A DNA stretch of 64,000 nucleotides from CAIWHR01 sp963773195 (GTDB lineage Bacteria; Pseudomonadota; Gammaproteobacteria; Burkholderiales; Casimicrobiaceae), in contig CAVZAE010000004.1 in NCBI GenBank assembly GCA_963773195.1, forward strand, positions 62,001-126,000, in the 5' to 3' direction. The notes beneath the pieces were generated by a model. That model ran no database searches. It was not told the DNA's origin and saw nothing but the letters and a program-made list of their open reading frames with translations. This document shows positions 9,343 through 17,950 of this stretch, piece after piece. Made by a program: the position numbers and the translations under genes. The stretch's first letter is position 1. Each line of letters starts with the position of its first letter.

Positions 9343-9852
9343 TCAGTACGGCTCGAAATCGATGTTGTGCTGGCGAAGCTCGTCGCGGATCAGCCCCTTC
9401 CGCGGACCCTCGGGCACCCAGACTTTGATGACCGCTTCGTAAGCGCGCTGTGGATCCTCCTTCGCGACGATCGTGCGGTAGAGGAACACCATCGTCGACG
9501 CGCGCATGTTGACCTGGCAGTGCGCGAGGACCTTGCGGCCGCCCAGGCCCGACAGCGCGCTTGCGAACGCGTCGCAATCCTTGGCGGTTGGCTGGCTGAA
9601 GTCGATCGGGATTCCAACGAAGGCGAGCCTTTCCCGCCTCACGATCTCCGGCTCGTCGCGCACGGCGTCGTGGGAATTGGGGGGCGAGAGCGAGATGACG
9701 GCCTCGAAACCCTGCGCGCCGAGCTGGGCCAGCGCGTCCGCCGATGGCTGGCCCGACGTGACGAGCGTTGGCGAGATCACGACGACGTTCGGCGCCCGCA
9801 GCGTTGGCTGCCCGGCTGCAGCGAGCGGTGCGAAGGCAAGCGCCGCCAGCAA
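9343..9852 (-). CDS. Exported protein-tyrosine-phosphatase-like protein (DUF442-like)
   Basis: About 169 residues. After a hydrophobic export signal (LLAALAFAPLAAAGQ) the protein matches the beta-lactamase-hydrolase/DUF442-type phosphatase fold: the VVVISPTLVTSGQPSADALAQL start and a cysteine loop H-C-Q-V-N-M-R-A-S. The loop has four residues between Cys and Arg instead of the five of classical tyrosine phosphatases, a spacing I recall for this subfamily. The start is uncertain: TTG 9852 places the signal peptide at the N-terminus; ATG 9975 would add about 41 basic residues and leave 30 bases to the divergent hppD. Substrate unknown; a periplasmic location is predicted. Confidence 0.6.
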   Translation of the reverse strand: MLAALAFAPLAAAGQPTLRAPNVVVISPTLVTSGQPSADALAQLGAQGFEAVISLSPPNSHDAVRDEPEIVRRERLAFVGIPIDFSQPTAKDCDAFASALSGLGGRKVLAHCQVNMRASTMVFLYRTIVAKEDPQRAYEAVIKVWVPEGPRKGLIRDELRQHNIDFEPY

Positions 9853-10005
9853 TCCCCGGATTCCGAGCAGTGGCGAGATGGCGCTCCGGACGCGCGAGGT
9901 CGACGGCGCGGATTGTAGCCGCGATCCGACCTTCCGGACGCCGGCCCGATTGCAACCCGACGCCGGATTCGGCATAGTCCGCGCGAGCAACCCTGGAGCG
10001 ACGCG

Positions 10006-11082
10006 ATGGCCGATCTGTTCGACAATCCCATGGGGCTCATGGGCTTCGAGTTCGTCGAGTTCGCTTCGCCGACGCCCGGCATTCTCGAGCCCATCCTGAC
10101 CGCGCTCGGATTCGCGGAGATCGCGCGCCACCGTTCGAAGGATGTCTCGCTCTACCGGCAGGGTGAGATCAACTTCATCGTCAACCGCGAGCCGAAGAGC
10201 CCGGCGGCGTACTTCGCGGCGGAACATGGACCGTCCGCGTGTGCGATGGCGTTTCGGGTGCGCGACTCGCATCAGGCCTACGAGCGCGCGCTCGCGCAGG
10301 GCGCGCAGCCGGTGGAGATGGCGACGGGGCCGATGGAGCTCCGGCTACCTGCCATCAGGGGTATCGGCGGCGCGCCCCTGTACCTGATCGACCGCTTCGG
10401 CGACGGCACGTCGATCTACGACATCGACTTTCGCTTCAACGAGGGTGTCGACCGGCATCCGCGCGGGCACGGCCTCCGGATCATCGACCACCTGACGCAC
10501 AACGTCTATCGCGGTCGGATTGCGTACTGGGCTGGTTTCTACGAGCGCATCTTCAACTTCCGGGAGATGCGCTACTTCGACATCAAGGGTGAGTACACCG
10601 GGCTCACTTCGCGTGCCATGACAGCGCCCGATGGCCAGATCCGCATTCCACTGAATGAAGAGGCGTCGCGCTCGACCGGCCAGATCGAGGAATTCCTGAT
10701 GCAGTTCAACGGCGAGGGCATCCAGCACATCGCGCTCCTCACCGACAGCCTGCTCGCGAGCGTCGACAGCCTCCGCGCCGCGGGTGTGGCGCTGATGGCG
10801 GCGCCTCCCGCGACCTACTACGAGATGATCGACGAACGGCTGCCAGGGCACGCGCAAGAACTGCGCGAGCTGCAGGCCCGCGGCATCCTGCTCGACGGAA
10901 CGACCGAAGGCGGCAAGCCGCGACTCCTGTTGCAGATCTTTTCGCAGACGGTCCTGGGTCCCGTGTTCTTCGAGTTCATAGAGCGCAAGGGCGACGAAGG
11001 ATTCGGCGAGGGCAACTTCAGGGCCTTGTTCGAGTCGATCGAGCGTGATCAGGTGCGCCGCGGTGTCATCCAGACCGCGTAA
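10006..11082 (+). CDS. hppD: 4-hydroxyphenylpyruvate dioxygenase
   Basis: A 358-residue enzyme converting 4-hydroxyphenylpyruvate, O2 to homogentisate and CO2 in tyrosine degradation; cytoplasmic and Fe(II)-dependent. The two vicinal-oxygen-chelate halves are clear, and the three iron ligands fall at expected positions: H162 (DHLTHN), H241 (GIQHIAL) and E323 (FFEFIERKG). Length and C-terminal helix (FGEGNFRALFESIERDQ) match the bacterial family. It starts 30 bases from the alternative long start of the divergent phosphatase-like gene. The SDR begins 19 bases downstream, so co-transcription is likely. No homogentisate dioxygenase is in the window. Confidence 0.96.
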   Translation: MADLFDNPMGLMGFEFVEFASPTPGILEPILTALGFAEIARHRSKDVSLYRQGEINFIVNREPKSPAAYFAAEHGPSACAMAFRVRDSHQAYERALAQGAQPVEMATGPMELRLPAIRGIGGAPLYLIDRFGDGTSIYDIDFRFNEGVDRHPRGHGLRIIDHLTHNVYRGRIAYWAGFYERIFNFREMRYFDIKGEYTGLTSRAMTAPDGQIRIPLNEEASRSTGQIEEFLMQFNGEGIQHIALLTDSLLASVDSLRAAGVALMAAPPATYYEMIDERLPGHAQELRELQARGILLDGTTEGGKPRLLLQIFSQTVLGPVFFEFIERKGDEGFGEGNFRALFESIERDQVRRGVIQTA

Positions 11083-11101
11083 CGCCGTCACACCCGTTCA
11101 C

Positions 11102-11806
11102 ATGGCAACAAAGCCCGCGACGGTCGTCGTAACTGGCGCGTCCGGCAACCTGGGCCGGGCGGTTGCGCAGGCGTTTGCCAAGCGCGGCGACAACCTCGTG
11201 CTCATCGCGTCCCGCCGCGAGCCGCTGGTGGCGGCATTCGGCGGCGACGGCGCGAGGCAGTTGATCGCTCCCGCGAACCTGCTTGATCGAGGACAGGTTG
11301 ACGCCGCCGTACGAGCGGTGATCACGCGCTTCGGTCGCATCGACGTGCTCTGCAACATCGCCGGCGGCTTCAGGATGGGCCCTCCCGTGCACGAAACGGA
11401 CGACGACGACTGGAACTTCATGTTCGATATCAACGTGCGCACGATGCTCAATATGGTTCGCGCGGTCGTGCCGCAGATGCTCGCCGCAGACGGAGGACGG
11501 ATCATCAACGTGGCGGCGAGTTCGGCGTTGAAAGGCGTTGCGCGAATGGCGCCCTATTGTGCCGCCAAGAGCGCGGTGATCAGAATCACCGAGGCGATGG
11601 CGGCGGAGCTTCGCGAGAAGAACGTCAACGTCAACTGCGTGCTGCCGACGATCATCGACACGCCGGAGAACCGCGCTGCAATGCCGGACGCCGATCCCCG
11701 ACGTTGGGTCGCGCCCGAGGATCTCGCGAACGTGTTCGTGTTCCTCGCCTCCGACGAGGCGCGCGCGGTCCATGGCGCGTCGATTCCCGTCTCCGGATTG
11801 AGCTGA
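11102..11806 (+). CDS. SDR family NAD(P)-dependent oxidoreductase
   Basis: A 234-residue short-chain dehydrogenase/reductase. The cofactor motif TGASGNLG is at residues 10-17, CNIAGG (the NNAG equivalent) near 87-92, the catalytic Ser in NVAASSALKG near 139 and the catalytic Y-x-x-x-K in YCAAKSA near 153. ATG 11102 is taken because the upstream part of the open frame overlaps hppD. The C-terminal region ends VHGASIPVSGLS, typical of FabG-like members, so a 3-oxoacyl or hydroxy-acid substrate is possible but not shown. It follows hppD closely on the same strand. Confidence 0.9.
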   Translation: MATKPATVVVTGASGNLGRAVAQAFAKRGDNLVLIASRREPLVAAFGGDGARQLIAPANLLDRGQVDAAVRAVITRFGRIDVLCNIAGGFRMGPPVHETDDDDWNFMFDINVRTMLNMVRAVVPQMLAADGGRIINVAASSALKGVARMAPYCAAKSAVIRITEAMAAELREKNVNVNCVLPTIIDTPENRAAMPDADPRRWVAPEDLANVFVFLASDEARAVHGASIPVSGLS

Positions 11807-11956
11807 CGACGCAATTCGCAGTGATCGGCCCGGCGCTGCCGAGCCGCACACCGTCCCTGAATCATCCTCTGCCCTACGCGTGTTCGCGTTATGGGCCGAC
11901 AGCGGCCCGGTTCACCGAACGGAAACAATGCGCCGGTCAAATCCAGAAGGTTGAAC

Positions 11957-12103
11957 ATGAGACATTCATTGGCCAGGTGGCGCAGCCGCATGCCGGCGCC
12001 GCGTCGACTGCAAGAGGGGCGCTGGGGTTACGCGCTCGCATGGCTGCTTGGGGTGCCGATCCCGATCCTCATCCTCGTCTACCTGCTGCGCGGATGCACC
12101 TGA
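11957..12103 (+). CDS. Small single-pass membrane protein
   Basis: 48 residues: a basic N-terminal half (six Arg in the first 18 residues) and one strong membrane segment, LAWLLGVPIPILILVYLLRG, near the C-terminus. The first of two in-frame ATGs is used because the frame upstream has no convincing start. It lies 27 bases before the histone-like gene. Function unknown; the arrangement suggests an inner-membrane protein with its N-terminus in the cytoplasm. Confidence 0.55.
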   Translation: MRHSLARWRSRMPAPRRLQEGRWGYALAWLLGVPIPILILVYLLRGCT

Positions 12104-12129
12104 CACTCGCAGCCGGCCAGGAGAATCGC

Positions 12130-12396
12130 ATGCCTAAATTCGGCAAGAAGGCGCAACAGAAGGTCAAGCGCGCGATGGAGGAACGGAAGCGCGGCACGCT
12201 CAAGAGCGGTAAGTCCGGCCGCAAGGTGACGAGCCGCAAGCAGGCGATCGCCATCGGCCTGTCGGAAGCGCGGAAAGCCGGAGCGAAGGTGCCCGCGAAG
12301 AAGACAGCGAAGAAGGCAACCCGCAAGCGCACGACGAAGCGCGCTGCCCGAAAGGCCACCGGTCGCAAGCGCACGAGCCGGAAGAAGAGCGCCTGA
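12130..12396 (+). CDS. Lys/Arg-rich histone-H1-like protein (DUF6496-like)
   Basis: 88 residues. The N-terminal half (MPKFGKKAQQKVKRAMEERKRGTL..., then RKVTSRKQAIAIGLSEARKAG) is the conserved DUF6496-type segment. The second half is a low-complexity K-K-A/T-K-R tail like histone H1 or bacterial alginate-regulator-type DNA-binding tails. A GGAGAATCGC stretch precedes the ATG at 12130. It probably binds nucleic acid non-specifically; this rests on composition only. It ends one base before the convergent DNA ligase gene. Confidence 0.8.
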   Translation: MPKFGKKAQQKVKRAMEERKRGTLKSGKSGRKVTSRKQAIAIGLSEARKAGAKVPAKKTAKKATRKRTTKRAARKATGRKRTSRKKSA

Positions 12397-12397
12397 C

Positions 12398-13975
12398 CTA
12401 CCGCTGTTGCTGTGCGTAGATCGCGCGTACGGCGTCCATCGTGTCGGCCGTTGCCGGCTCCTTGTCCTGGCGGTAACCCTTGACGCGCGCGAAGCGCAGC
12501 GCAAAGCCGCCGGGATAGCGCGGACTCTTCTGGATGTCGTTGAACGTGATCTCGACGACGAGCTCCGGGCGCACGTAGACCGTCCAATCGTCGCGCGCCG
12601 TTTCGCGCTTGAGAAGCTCCTCCGTCTGCCAGGCGAGCATGGCGTCCGTCATGCCCTTGAAGGTCTTGCCGAGCATCACGTACTGGCTGCTTCCGGGCTC
12701 GATCGCGCCGAGATGCAGGTTCGAGAGCTTTCCGCGACGCCGTCCGTGCCCCCACTCCGCGGCGAGCACGATGAGGTCCAGCGTGTGGCTGCGCTTGACC
12801 TTGAGCCACGCAGGGCTCCGGGCGCCCGGATCGTACGGGGTCTCCGGGGCCTTCACCATCACCCCTTCGTGCCCGCGCGCCACCGCATCGTCGTAGAACG
12901 CCGTCGCCGCGTTGGCGTCGCTGGTCAGGAGGCGCGGCATCAACACCCGCTCGGGCAGCGCCGCCGTCAGCGCTTCGAAGCGCGCCGAAGCGGGTTGCGC
13001 CAGGAGGTCGTCGCCGTCGCGCAAAAGGCAGTCGAAAAAGAAGACCGACAGGGGCAGCTTCGCGCTCATCGCCTCGATGTCGAGGACGCGGCCGAAGCGG
13101 CTCATCGTGTCCTGGAACGGATAGGGCGCTCCCTGTGCGTTCAGCGCAATGGCTTCGCCGTCGAGGATCAGCGAGCGCGCCAACGTACCGCGCACGAGCG
13201 CAACGATCTCCGGCGCGGCGGCGGTGACGTCGTTGCCCGTGCGCGAGTAGATCCGGACGTTGTCTCCCTCCTTGTGCACCTGGACCCGGGCGCCATCGAG
13301 CTTCCACTCGACAGCGGCCATGCCGCCCATGCGGGACATCGCATCCTCGATGTCCTCGGCGGGCTGCGCGAGCATCGGTGCCAGCGGCTGGAACAGCTCG
13401 ATCCGGTACTGCTCCAGACCCGCGGCTCCTTCCGCGATCGCGTGCCCGGCCACGGCCGCAATGCCGCCCCCTGCCATCGCAGCCCGCCGAACCACGTCCG
13501 CGCCGACCCCCGCTGCCGCAGCGACGGCGTCGATCATCAACCCTTCGAGAGCCCCTTGGCGCAGCTCGCCCAACAGCATGCGCGCCAGGAAATCCGCCTC
13601 GTCGGCGGTCGCTCGCGCGAAGAGCTCGCGCAACAACGTGAGGCGCGCCTTGGCCGATCCCGTACCCGCCGCCGCGGCGATGCATCCGAGCGTGCGGTCG
13701 ACGTCGGCCAAAGTGAGGGCCGGGGCCTTCGCGACCTCGGACGGGCGCGCCTCGCGGATCAATGCGTAGCCGATGCCGCTTCGGCCTTGGCGCGTCATCC
13801 CGGAAAGCCAGGACACGCCGATCGCGATCTCGTCCGGCGCGAGATCGCGAAGGAAATCAGCGATATGCGCGATCTTCGCTCGCCGCGACGCGTCTTCGCT
13901 CACTCGTCGCGACGTCACTACGAGTGCAGCAAGAAGCGTCGGACGCGAGCTGCTCAGCCGCTCGTGCGAAGGCAA
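12398..13975 (-). CDS. ATP-dependent DNA ligase
   Basis: 525 residues. An N-terminal helical DNA-binding domain (about 1-205) is followed by the adenylation domain with the nucleotidyl-lysine motif E-W-K-L-D-G-A-R (K near residue 226), later motifs LILDGEAIAL and EGVMVKAPETPY, and a C-terminal OB-fold ending PELVVEITFNDIQKSPRYPGGFALRFARV. It seals DNA nicks using ATP and is additional to the NAD-dependent LigA expected elsewhere. The ATG at 13975 overlaps the DUF3606 gene by 22 bases, indicating coupled translation. No Ku or primase domain is present, so it is not a full LigD. Confidence 0.93.
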   Translation of the reverse strand: MPSHERLSSSRPTLLAALVVTSRRVSEDASRRAKIAHIADFLRDLAPDEIAIGVSWLSGMTRQGRSGIGYALIREARPSEVAKAPALTLADVDRTLGCIAAAAGTGSAKARLTLLRELFARATADEADFLARMLLGELRQGALEGLMIDAVAAAAGVGADVVRRAAMAGGGIAAVAGHAIAEGAAGLEQYRIELFQPLAPMLAQPAEDIEDAMSRMGGMAAVEWKLDGARVQVHKEGDNVRIYSRTGNDVTAAAPEIVALVRGTLARSLILDGEAIALNAQGAPYPFQDTMSRFGRVLDIEAMSAKLPLSVFFFDCLLRDGDDLLAQPASARFEALTAALPERVLMPRLLTSDANAATAFYDDAVARGHEGVMVKAPETPYDPGARSPAWLKVKRSHTLDLIVLAAEWGHGRRRGKLSNLHLGAIEPGSSQYVMLGKTFKGMTDAMLAWQTEELLKRETARDDWTVYVRPELVVEITFNDIQKSPRYPGGFALRFARVKGYRQDKEPATADTMDAVRAIYAQQQR

Positions 13976-14136
13976 CGCTCGACCAGGGCTGCCTTCGGAC
14001 CGACCGTTTCTACGGCTTTCCGAAGCTCGTCTTCCGTCACCCCGAACTTGTCGGCCCAGTAGCGGCGGTACTGGGGCTGGTCGACATCCACGCGCGTCCG
14101 ATCCGGAGGACTCGGGTTGGTGAGCTCGTATGGCAT
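13954..14136 (-). CDS. DUF3606 small protein
   Basis: 60 residues with the DUF3606 pattern: RTRVDVDQPQYRRYWADKFGVTEDELRKAVETVGPKAALVERCL. The helix-turn arrangement W-x-x-x-x-x-V-x-x-x-x-L-x-x-A-V-x-x-V-G is the family core. The role is unknown; members are common in soil proteobacteria, often near stress genes. It overlaps the start of the ATP-dependent DNA ligase by 22 bases, so both are probably in one transcript. Confidence 0.8.
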   Translation of the reverse strand: MPYELTNPSPPDRTRVDVDQPQYRRYWADKFGVTEDELRKAVETVGPKAALVERCLRTSG

Positions 14137-14258
14137 TGGGCGCCCTCCACTAAGGTCCTTTCCGGAGGATGCGCGCTTCCGTCCGATTGCGGTATCGGCG
14201 TCCGTCGCGTTAGATCGTAAGACATTTCCGACACGACGAGGTTCGCTGCTCCGGTGGC

Positions 14259-14618
14259 TTATTCTCTCGGCTCACGCTTCGCGTCGGTCTCCCCGCTCGG
14301 CGGCGGGGTCATGAGGTGCGCCATCAGAAAACAAGCCGCCGCGATCGCCACGGCGAGCACGGCCACGGTGCCGGCAAGCGCCTTGCCATGCCAGAGGCTC
14401 GCGAACCAATCGTTGAATTCGGCCGTCAGTACGGCGAACTTGCCGCCCATCAGCTCGAGGTTATGCTGATACATTCGCCCGCCGGCAATTTCGCGGGCGG
14501 CATCGGTCTCGTCGTCGGTCGCGATCAGCGCGATCAAGACAGCACTAGCGACCCCGATCAGGAGGATGGCGATCCCCCAATACCAGATCGCCGGTCGATG
14601 TTGTGGATCGTGCTTCAC
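14259..14618 (-). CDS. Two-pass membrane protein, hypothetical
   Basis: 119 residues with two hydrophobic segments, about 13-31 (WGIAILLIGVASAVLIALIA) and 78-98 (ALAGTVAVLAVAIAAACFLMAHL), joined by an acidic/amphipathic loop. Both ends would be cytoplasmic under the positive-inside rule. No recognised domain. It is upstream of and divergent from the UBP zinc-finger gene, separated by 137 bases. Confidence 0.6.
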   Translation of the reverse strand: MKHDPQHRPAIWYWGIAILLIGVASAVLIALIATDDETDAAREIAGGRMYQHNLELMGGKFAVLTAEFNDWFASLWHGKALAGTVAVLAVAIAAACFLMAHLMTPPPSGETDAKREPRE

Positions 14619-14755
14619 ACTCCGCGCGTGGGCGCCTTGCAGCCTCGATCAATGACGCCATGGACTATCCGTCGGGCGACCACCCGAGTCAAGCCGGGGA
14701 TCGCACACCAAGCACGCACGGTTCTACAATTCGGCGACAGCGGGAAGGAGCCACG

Positions 14756-15022
14756 ATGGCCTCGCATTGCACGCATCTGGACACCGTACTCACCGACACT
14801 CCCAATACATCGGGGTGCGAAGAGTGCCTCGCCATGGGCGACACGTGGGTCCATCTTCGCCTGTGCCGGAGCTGCGGCCACGTCGGCTGCTGCGACGATT
14901 CGAAGAACAAGCACGCGACGAAGCACTTTCGCAAGACTCACCACCCGATCGTGACTTCGCTCGAGCCGGGAGAGAGCTGGAGCTGGTGCTACGTCGACGA
15001 GCTCGCGATGGAGCTCGGTTGA
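14756..15022 (+). CDS. UBP-type zinc finger protein
   Basis: 88 residues forming a stand-alone ZnF-UBP domain. Zinc ligands are seen as C-x-H (residues 5-7), C-x-x-C (CEEC), C-x-x-C (CRSCGHVGCC), H in KHATKHF and H in KTHHP. In eukaryotes the domain binds the ubiquitin C-terminus; in bacteria its ligand is unknown. GGAAGGAG precedes the ATG by 6 bases. The stop overlaps a possible TTG start of the following MFS gene, so the pair is probably co-transcribed. Confidence 0.88.
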   Translation: MASHCTHLDTVLTDTPNTSGCEECLAMGDTWVHLRLCRSCGHVGCCDDSKNKHATKHFRKTHHPIVTSLEPGESWSWCYVDELAMELG

Positions 15023-15054
15023 ACGAGCCCGGGAACCCCGCCGAGTCCGCACGG

Positions 15055-16647
15055 ATGGCGGCTCCGGCGCCCATTGCGCTTTCGCCCTGGAGCCCGCTGC
15101 ACAACGCGCTTTTTCGCAGCCTCTGGATCGCGACGATCGTCTCCAACGTCGGCACGTGGATGCAGGATGTGGGATCCGGCTGGCTGATGACATCGCTTTC
15201 GTCGTCGCCGTCGATGGTCGCGCTGGTCGAAGCCGCCGACAGCCTGCCGGTGATGCTGCTCGCGCTCCCCGCCGGCGCGATCGCGGACATCGTCGACAAG
15301 CGTCGGCTCCTGATCGCGGTCCAGATCTACCTGATGATGGTCGTCGGGGCGCTCGGCGTGCTGACGCTGTTCGAGCTCACGACCGCCTGGGCGCTGCTTG
15401 GATTCACGTTCGCCCTCGGCGTCGGCGCGGCGTTGCTGATGCCCGCATGGTCGGCGATCGTCCCGGATCTCGTCCGGCCGCAGGAACTGCAGGCGGCGGT
15501 CGCCCTAAACAGCATCGCCATCAATGTGTCGCGGGCCATTGGCCCGGCCATTGCGGGGGTGCTCGTCGCCGCCGTCGGGCCGTGGTTCGTCTTCATCCTC
15601 AACGCGCTTTCCTACATCGGCATCATCGCAGTACTTCTGCACTGGCGACGCGAGCACCGCAAGAGCACTTTGCCCGCCGAGCGATTTCTGAGCGCGATCC
15701 GGGTGGGACTTCGCTTCGTCGTGCATACGCGTGCGCTGCTCGTGGTGCTCGTCCGTGGCATTGCGTTCTTCGCGTTCGCGAGTGCCACCTGGTCGCTGTT
15801 TCCGCTCATCGTCCGTCAGGAACTGGGACGGGGGCCGGAAATCTACGGGCTCCTGCTCACGTGCATCGGCATCGGCGCCGTCGGAGGCGCGATGCTGCTG
15901 CCGCGCGCGCGGGCGCGGGTCTCGCGCGACGCGCTGGTTGCCGGCGCAAGTCTTCTCTATGCCCTCGCGGCCCTCGCCCTCGCCTACGTGCAGAACATCG
16001 CCCTGCTCGCGCTCGCGATGCTGGCCACCGGCATGGCGTGGATCGCGATCCTGTCGGCGCTGCAGGTGTCGGCGCAGCTCACGTTGCCGGCGTGGGTACG
16101 CGCGCGCGGACTCGCGGCGTTCGTCGTCGTGTTCATGGGCGGGATGGCGCTCGGCAGCATCATGTGGGGCCAGATCGCCACGCGAATCGGAATCCCCGCC
16201 GCGCTGACGGCGGCAGGCATCGGCATGGCCGTCGCGGTCGTGCTTACCTGGCGATTCAAACTCGGCGAGCACGAGATACTCGACTTCACGCCGACCATGG
16301 ATTGGCCGCTGCCGGTGCTCGCGGAGCCGCCGGAATCCGACGTGCCCGTCATGGTTACGATTTCCTACCACATCCGGCCCGACAAGCGTGCCGAATTCGT
16401 CGCCGCGATGCAGGACGTGCGCCGGATGCGCCGTCGCAATGGAGCATATTTCTGGCAACTCTTCCACGACTCCGAGAACCCGACCCGGTTCATCGAATGC
16501 TTCATGGACGAGTCGTGGGTCGAGCATCTGCGTCAGCACGAGCGCGCGAGCGTCGCGGATCGCGAGATACAACGGGTCGCCAAGCAGTACCTGGTTGAAG
16601 GCACGACGACGAAGTCGTCCCACTACCTCGCCGATCGGGAATCCTGA
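15055..16647 (+). CDS. MFS transporter (EntS-like) with C-terminal ABM-like domain
   Basis: 530 residues. Residues 1-405 form a 12-segment EntS/DUF894-type major facilitator (starts LFRSLWIATIVSNVGTW; loop motif ADIVDKRRLL). After the last membrane segment the chain continues about 110 residues (VMVTISYHIRPDKRAEFVAAMQDVRRMRRRNGAYFW...), resembling the antibiotic-biosynthesis-monooxygenase ferredoxin-like fold. This fusion is found in a known subgroup of MFS proteins. ATG 15055 is used; a TTG at 15019 overlapping the previous stop is possible. Likely an efflux pump of unknown substrate. Confidence 0.88.
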   Translation: MAAPAPIALSPWSPLHNALFRSLWIATIVSNVGTWMQDVGSGWLMTSLSSSPSMVALVEAADSLPVMLLALPAGAIADIVDKRRLLIAVQIYLMMVVGALGVLTLFELTTAWALLGFTFALGVGAALLMPAWSAIVPDLVRPQELQAAVALNSIAINVSRAIGPAIAGVLVAAVGPWFVFILNALSYIGIIAVLLHWRREHRKSTLPAERFLSAIRVGLRFVVHTRALLVVLVRGIAFFAFASATWSLFPLIVRQELGRGPEIYGLLLTCIGIGAVGGAMLLPRARARVSRDALVAGASLLYALAALALAYVQNIALLALAMLATGMAWIAILSALQVSAQLTLPAWVRARGLAAFVVVFMGGMALGSIMWGQIATRIGIPAALTAAGIGMAVAVVLTWRFKLGEHEILDFTPTMDWPLPVLAEPPESDVPVMVTISYHIRPDKRAEFVAAMQDVRRMRRRNGAYFWQLFHDSENPTRFIECFMDESWVEHLRQHERASVADREIQRVAKQYLVEGTTTKSSHYLADRES

Positions 16648-16690
16648 GGCAGTGCGCTGCGCAGGTGGATGATTTACGCGAACGTGCGTG

Positions 16691-17842
16691 CTAGCGCCCG
16701 GCCTTCTGTCCGTGCTTTGCCGCGGGCGTCTGTTTCGTGCCTTTGGGTGCGGGCGTAGCGGCGACGGCGGGAGGCGCTGCAATCGGTGGCGCCGCCTTCT
16801 TCGCCGATTGATCGCGAAGCGCCGCGTTGTCCCGCTCGCCCTGCTCGCGGAGCGACTCATTCTGCTCGCGCAGCGCCTTGAGCTCGTTGCGTTGTTCGTT
16901 AATGACGCCTTCCACACTGTTCTGCCAGCGATCACTGGCTGCGTTGAATCGCATCGACAGGTAGATCTGCGAAAGCGCGGCCAGCAGCGACAATGCGATG
17001 GCGGCGATGACACCCCAGTAGCCGATCGTCGCTCGCCGCTCCCAGGCACGCGCCCGTACCGCGAGCTCTTGCGCTGCGGCCAGAAGGGTGCTGTTCATAT
17101 CGGTCTGGCTTTGCAGCGACAGGCGCTGGGCCTCGGCGAGGCCATCCAGCTTCCGACTGTGCAGCTCGGAAGCTGCATCGAGCCGCGTAAACAAGACATC
17201 CTTCTGGCCGGCGTCCGTCAAGCGAGGATCCTGACGCACGGCCGACGCCGAAGTGACGCTGACGAGAGGTTGCGGGTCATAAAGCCTTTGGCGCGCCTTC
17301 ATCTGATCGAGCCAATCGGGCAACTGAAGGGAGGCCTTGACAGCCTCGATCTGCGCTGCGGATTGCACGAGCTTGGCCATCGTCTCGCGCGATAGCACGC
17401 TATCTGCGGTTCCGGCCGCGCTTCGGGCCTCGTCGGAGATCGCGCGCTGTCGTTCCCGGACCAAGCTCGCTTCGTTGCGCAGTCCTCGCACGAGGAGCTC
17501 ATCCGGCGCCAGCCCGGAGGAGTCCCAGCCTTCGGCCTCGCAAACAGCGCGGACGAGGGCCGATCGCTCGGCGGCTGTCAGCGACTTCAGGTCCTCCGGC
17601 GTCAACTCTCGCTCGGTGTAGGCCGTTCCATCGACGCGCTGTCCGCGGCAAATCTCGCGCAGTACCGAGTCAGCGACCGCGTTCGCATCCAGCTCACCGC
17701 CGCCGTCGAGGCCGGGAAACCGCCGAGCCAGGCGCAAGACCCCGCCCAGGGTGATCCGATGCACGACGATCGCCCCCAGCGCCTGAGTATGCAGGCTGGT
17801 TCCCGGAACCCGGAGCTTCCCGACGCTCATGTTGCGTACCAT
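16691..17842 (-). CDS. Membrane protein with coiled-coil, hypothetical
   Basis: 383 residues, no recognised family. Residues 60-230 are predicted helical and charged; one membrane segment is at about 275-297 (YWGVIAAIALSLLAALSQIYL). It is followed by a coiled coil (EQRNELKALREQNESLREQGERDNAALRDQ, about 315-345 in two heptad-rich stretches) and an Ala/Pro/Lys tail. Two Cys (about 65 and 101) flank an acidic region. ATG 17830 (MSVGKL) is an equally good start. It is divergent from the RlpA-like gene. A scaffold or envelope role is only a guess. Confidence 0.6.
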   Translation of the reverse strand: MVRNMSVGKLRVPGTSLHTQALGAIVVHRITLGGVLRLARRFPGLDGGGELDANAVADSVLREICRGQRVDGTAYTERELTPEDLKSLTAAERSALVRAVCEAEGWDSSGLAPDELLVRGLRNEASLVRERQRAISDEARSAAGTADSVLSRETMAKLVQSAAQIEAVKASLQLPDWLDQMKARQRLYDPQPLVSVTSASAVRQDPRLTDAGQKDVLFTRLDAASELHSRKLDGLAEAQRLSLQSQTDMNSTLLAAAQELAVRARAWERRATIGYWGVIAAIALSLLAALSQIYLSMRFNAASDRWQNSVEGVINEQRNELKALREQNESLREQGERDNAALRDQSAKKAAPPIAAPPAVAATPAPKGTKQTPAAKHGQKAGR

Positions 17843-17950
17843 TCGATTTCGATCCAGTCTAACGCCCCGGAGCCCGGTCCATTATCCGGCAGGGTCACAG
17901 CATTGGTCCGGCCGCGGGAGCCGCGAGTCGCTCCTGGAAAGGAAGCCGCA

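Noticed and set aside
12130..12396. Lys-rich protein considered as a ribosomal protein
   Set aside because: The N-terminal half follows the DUF6496-like pattern and the tail is simple K/A/R repeats, not a ribosomal protein motif.
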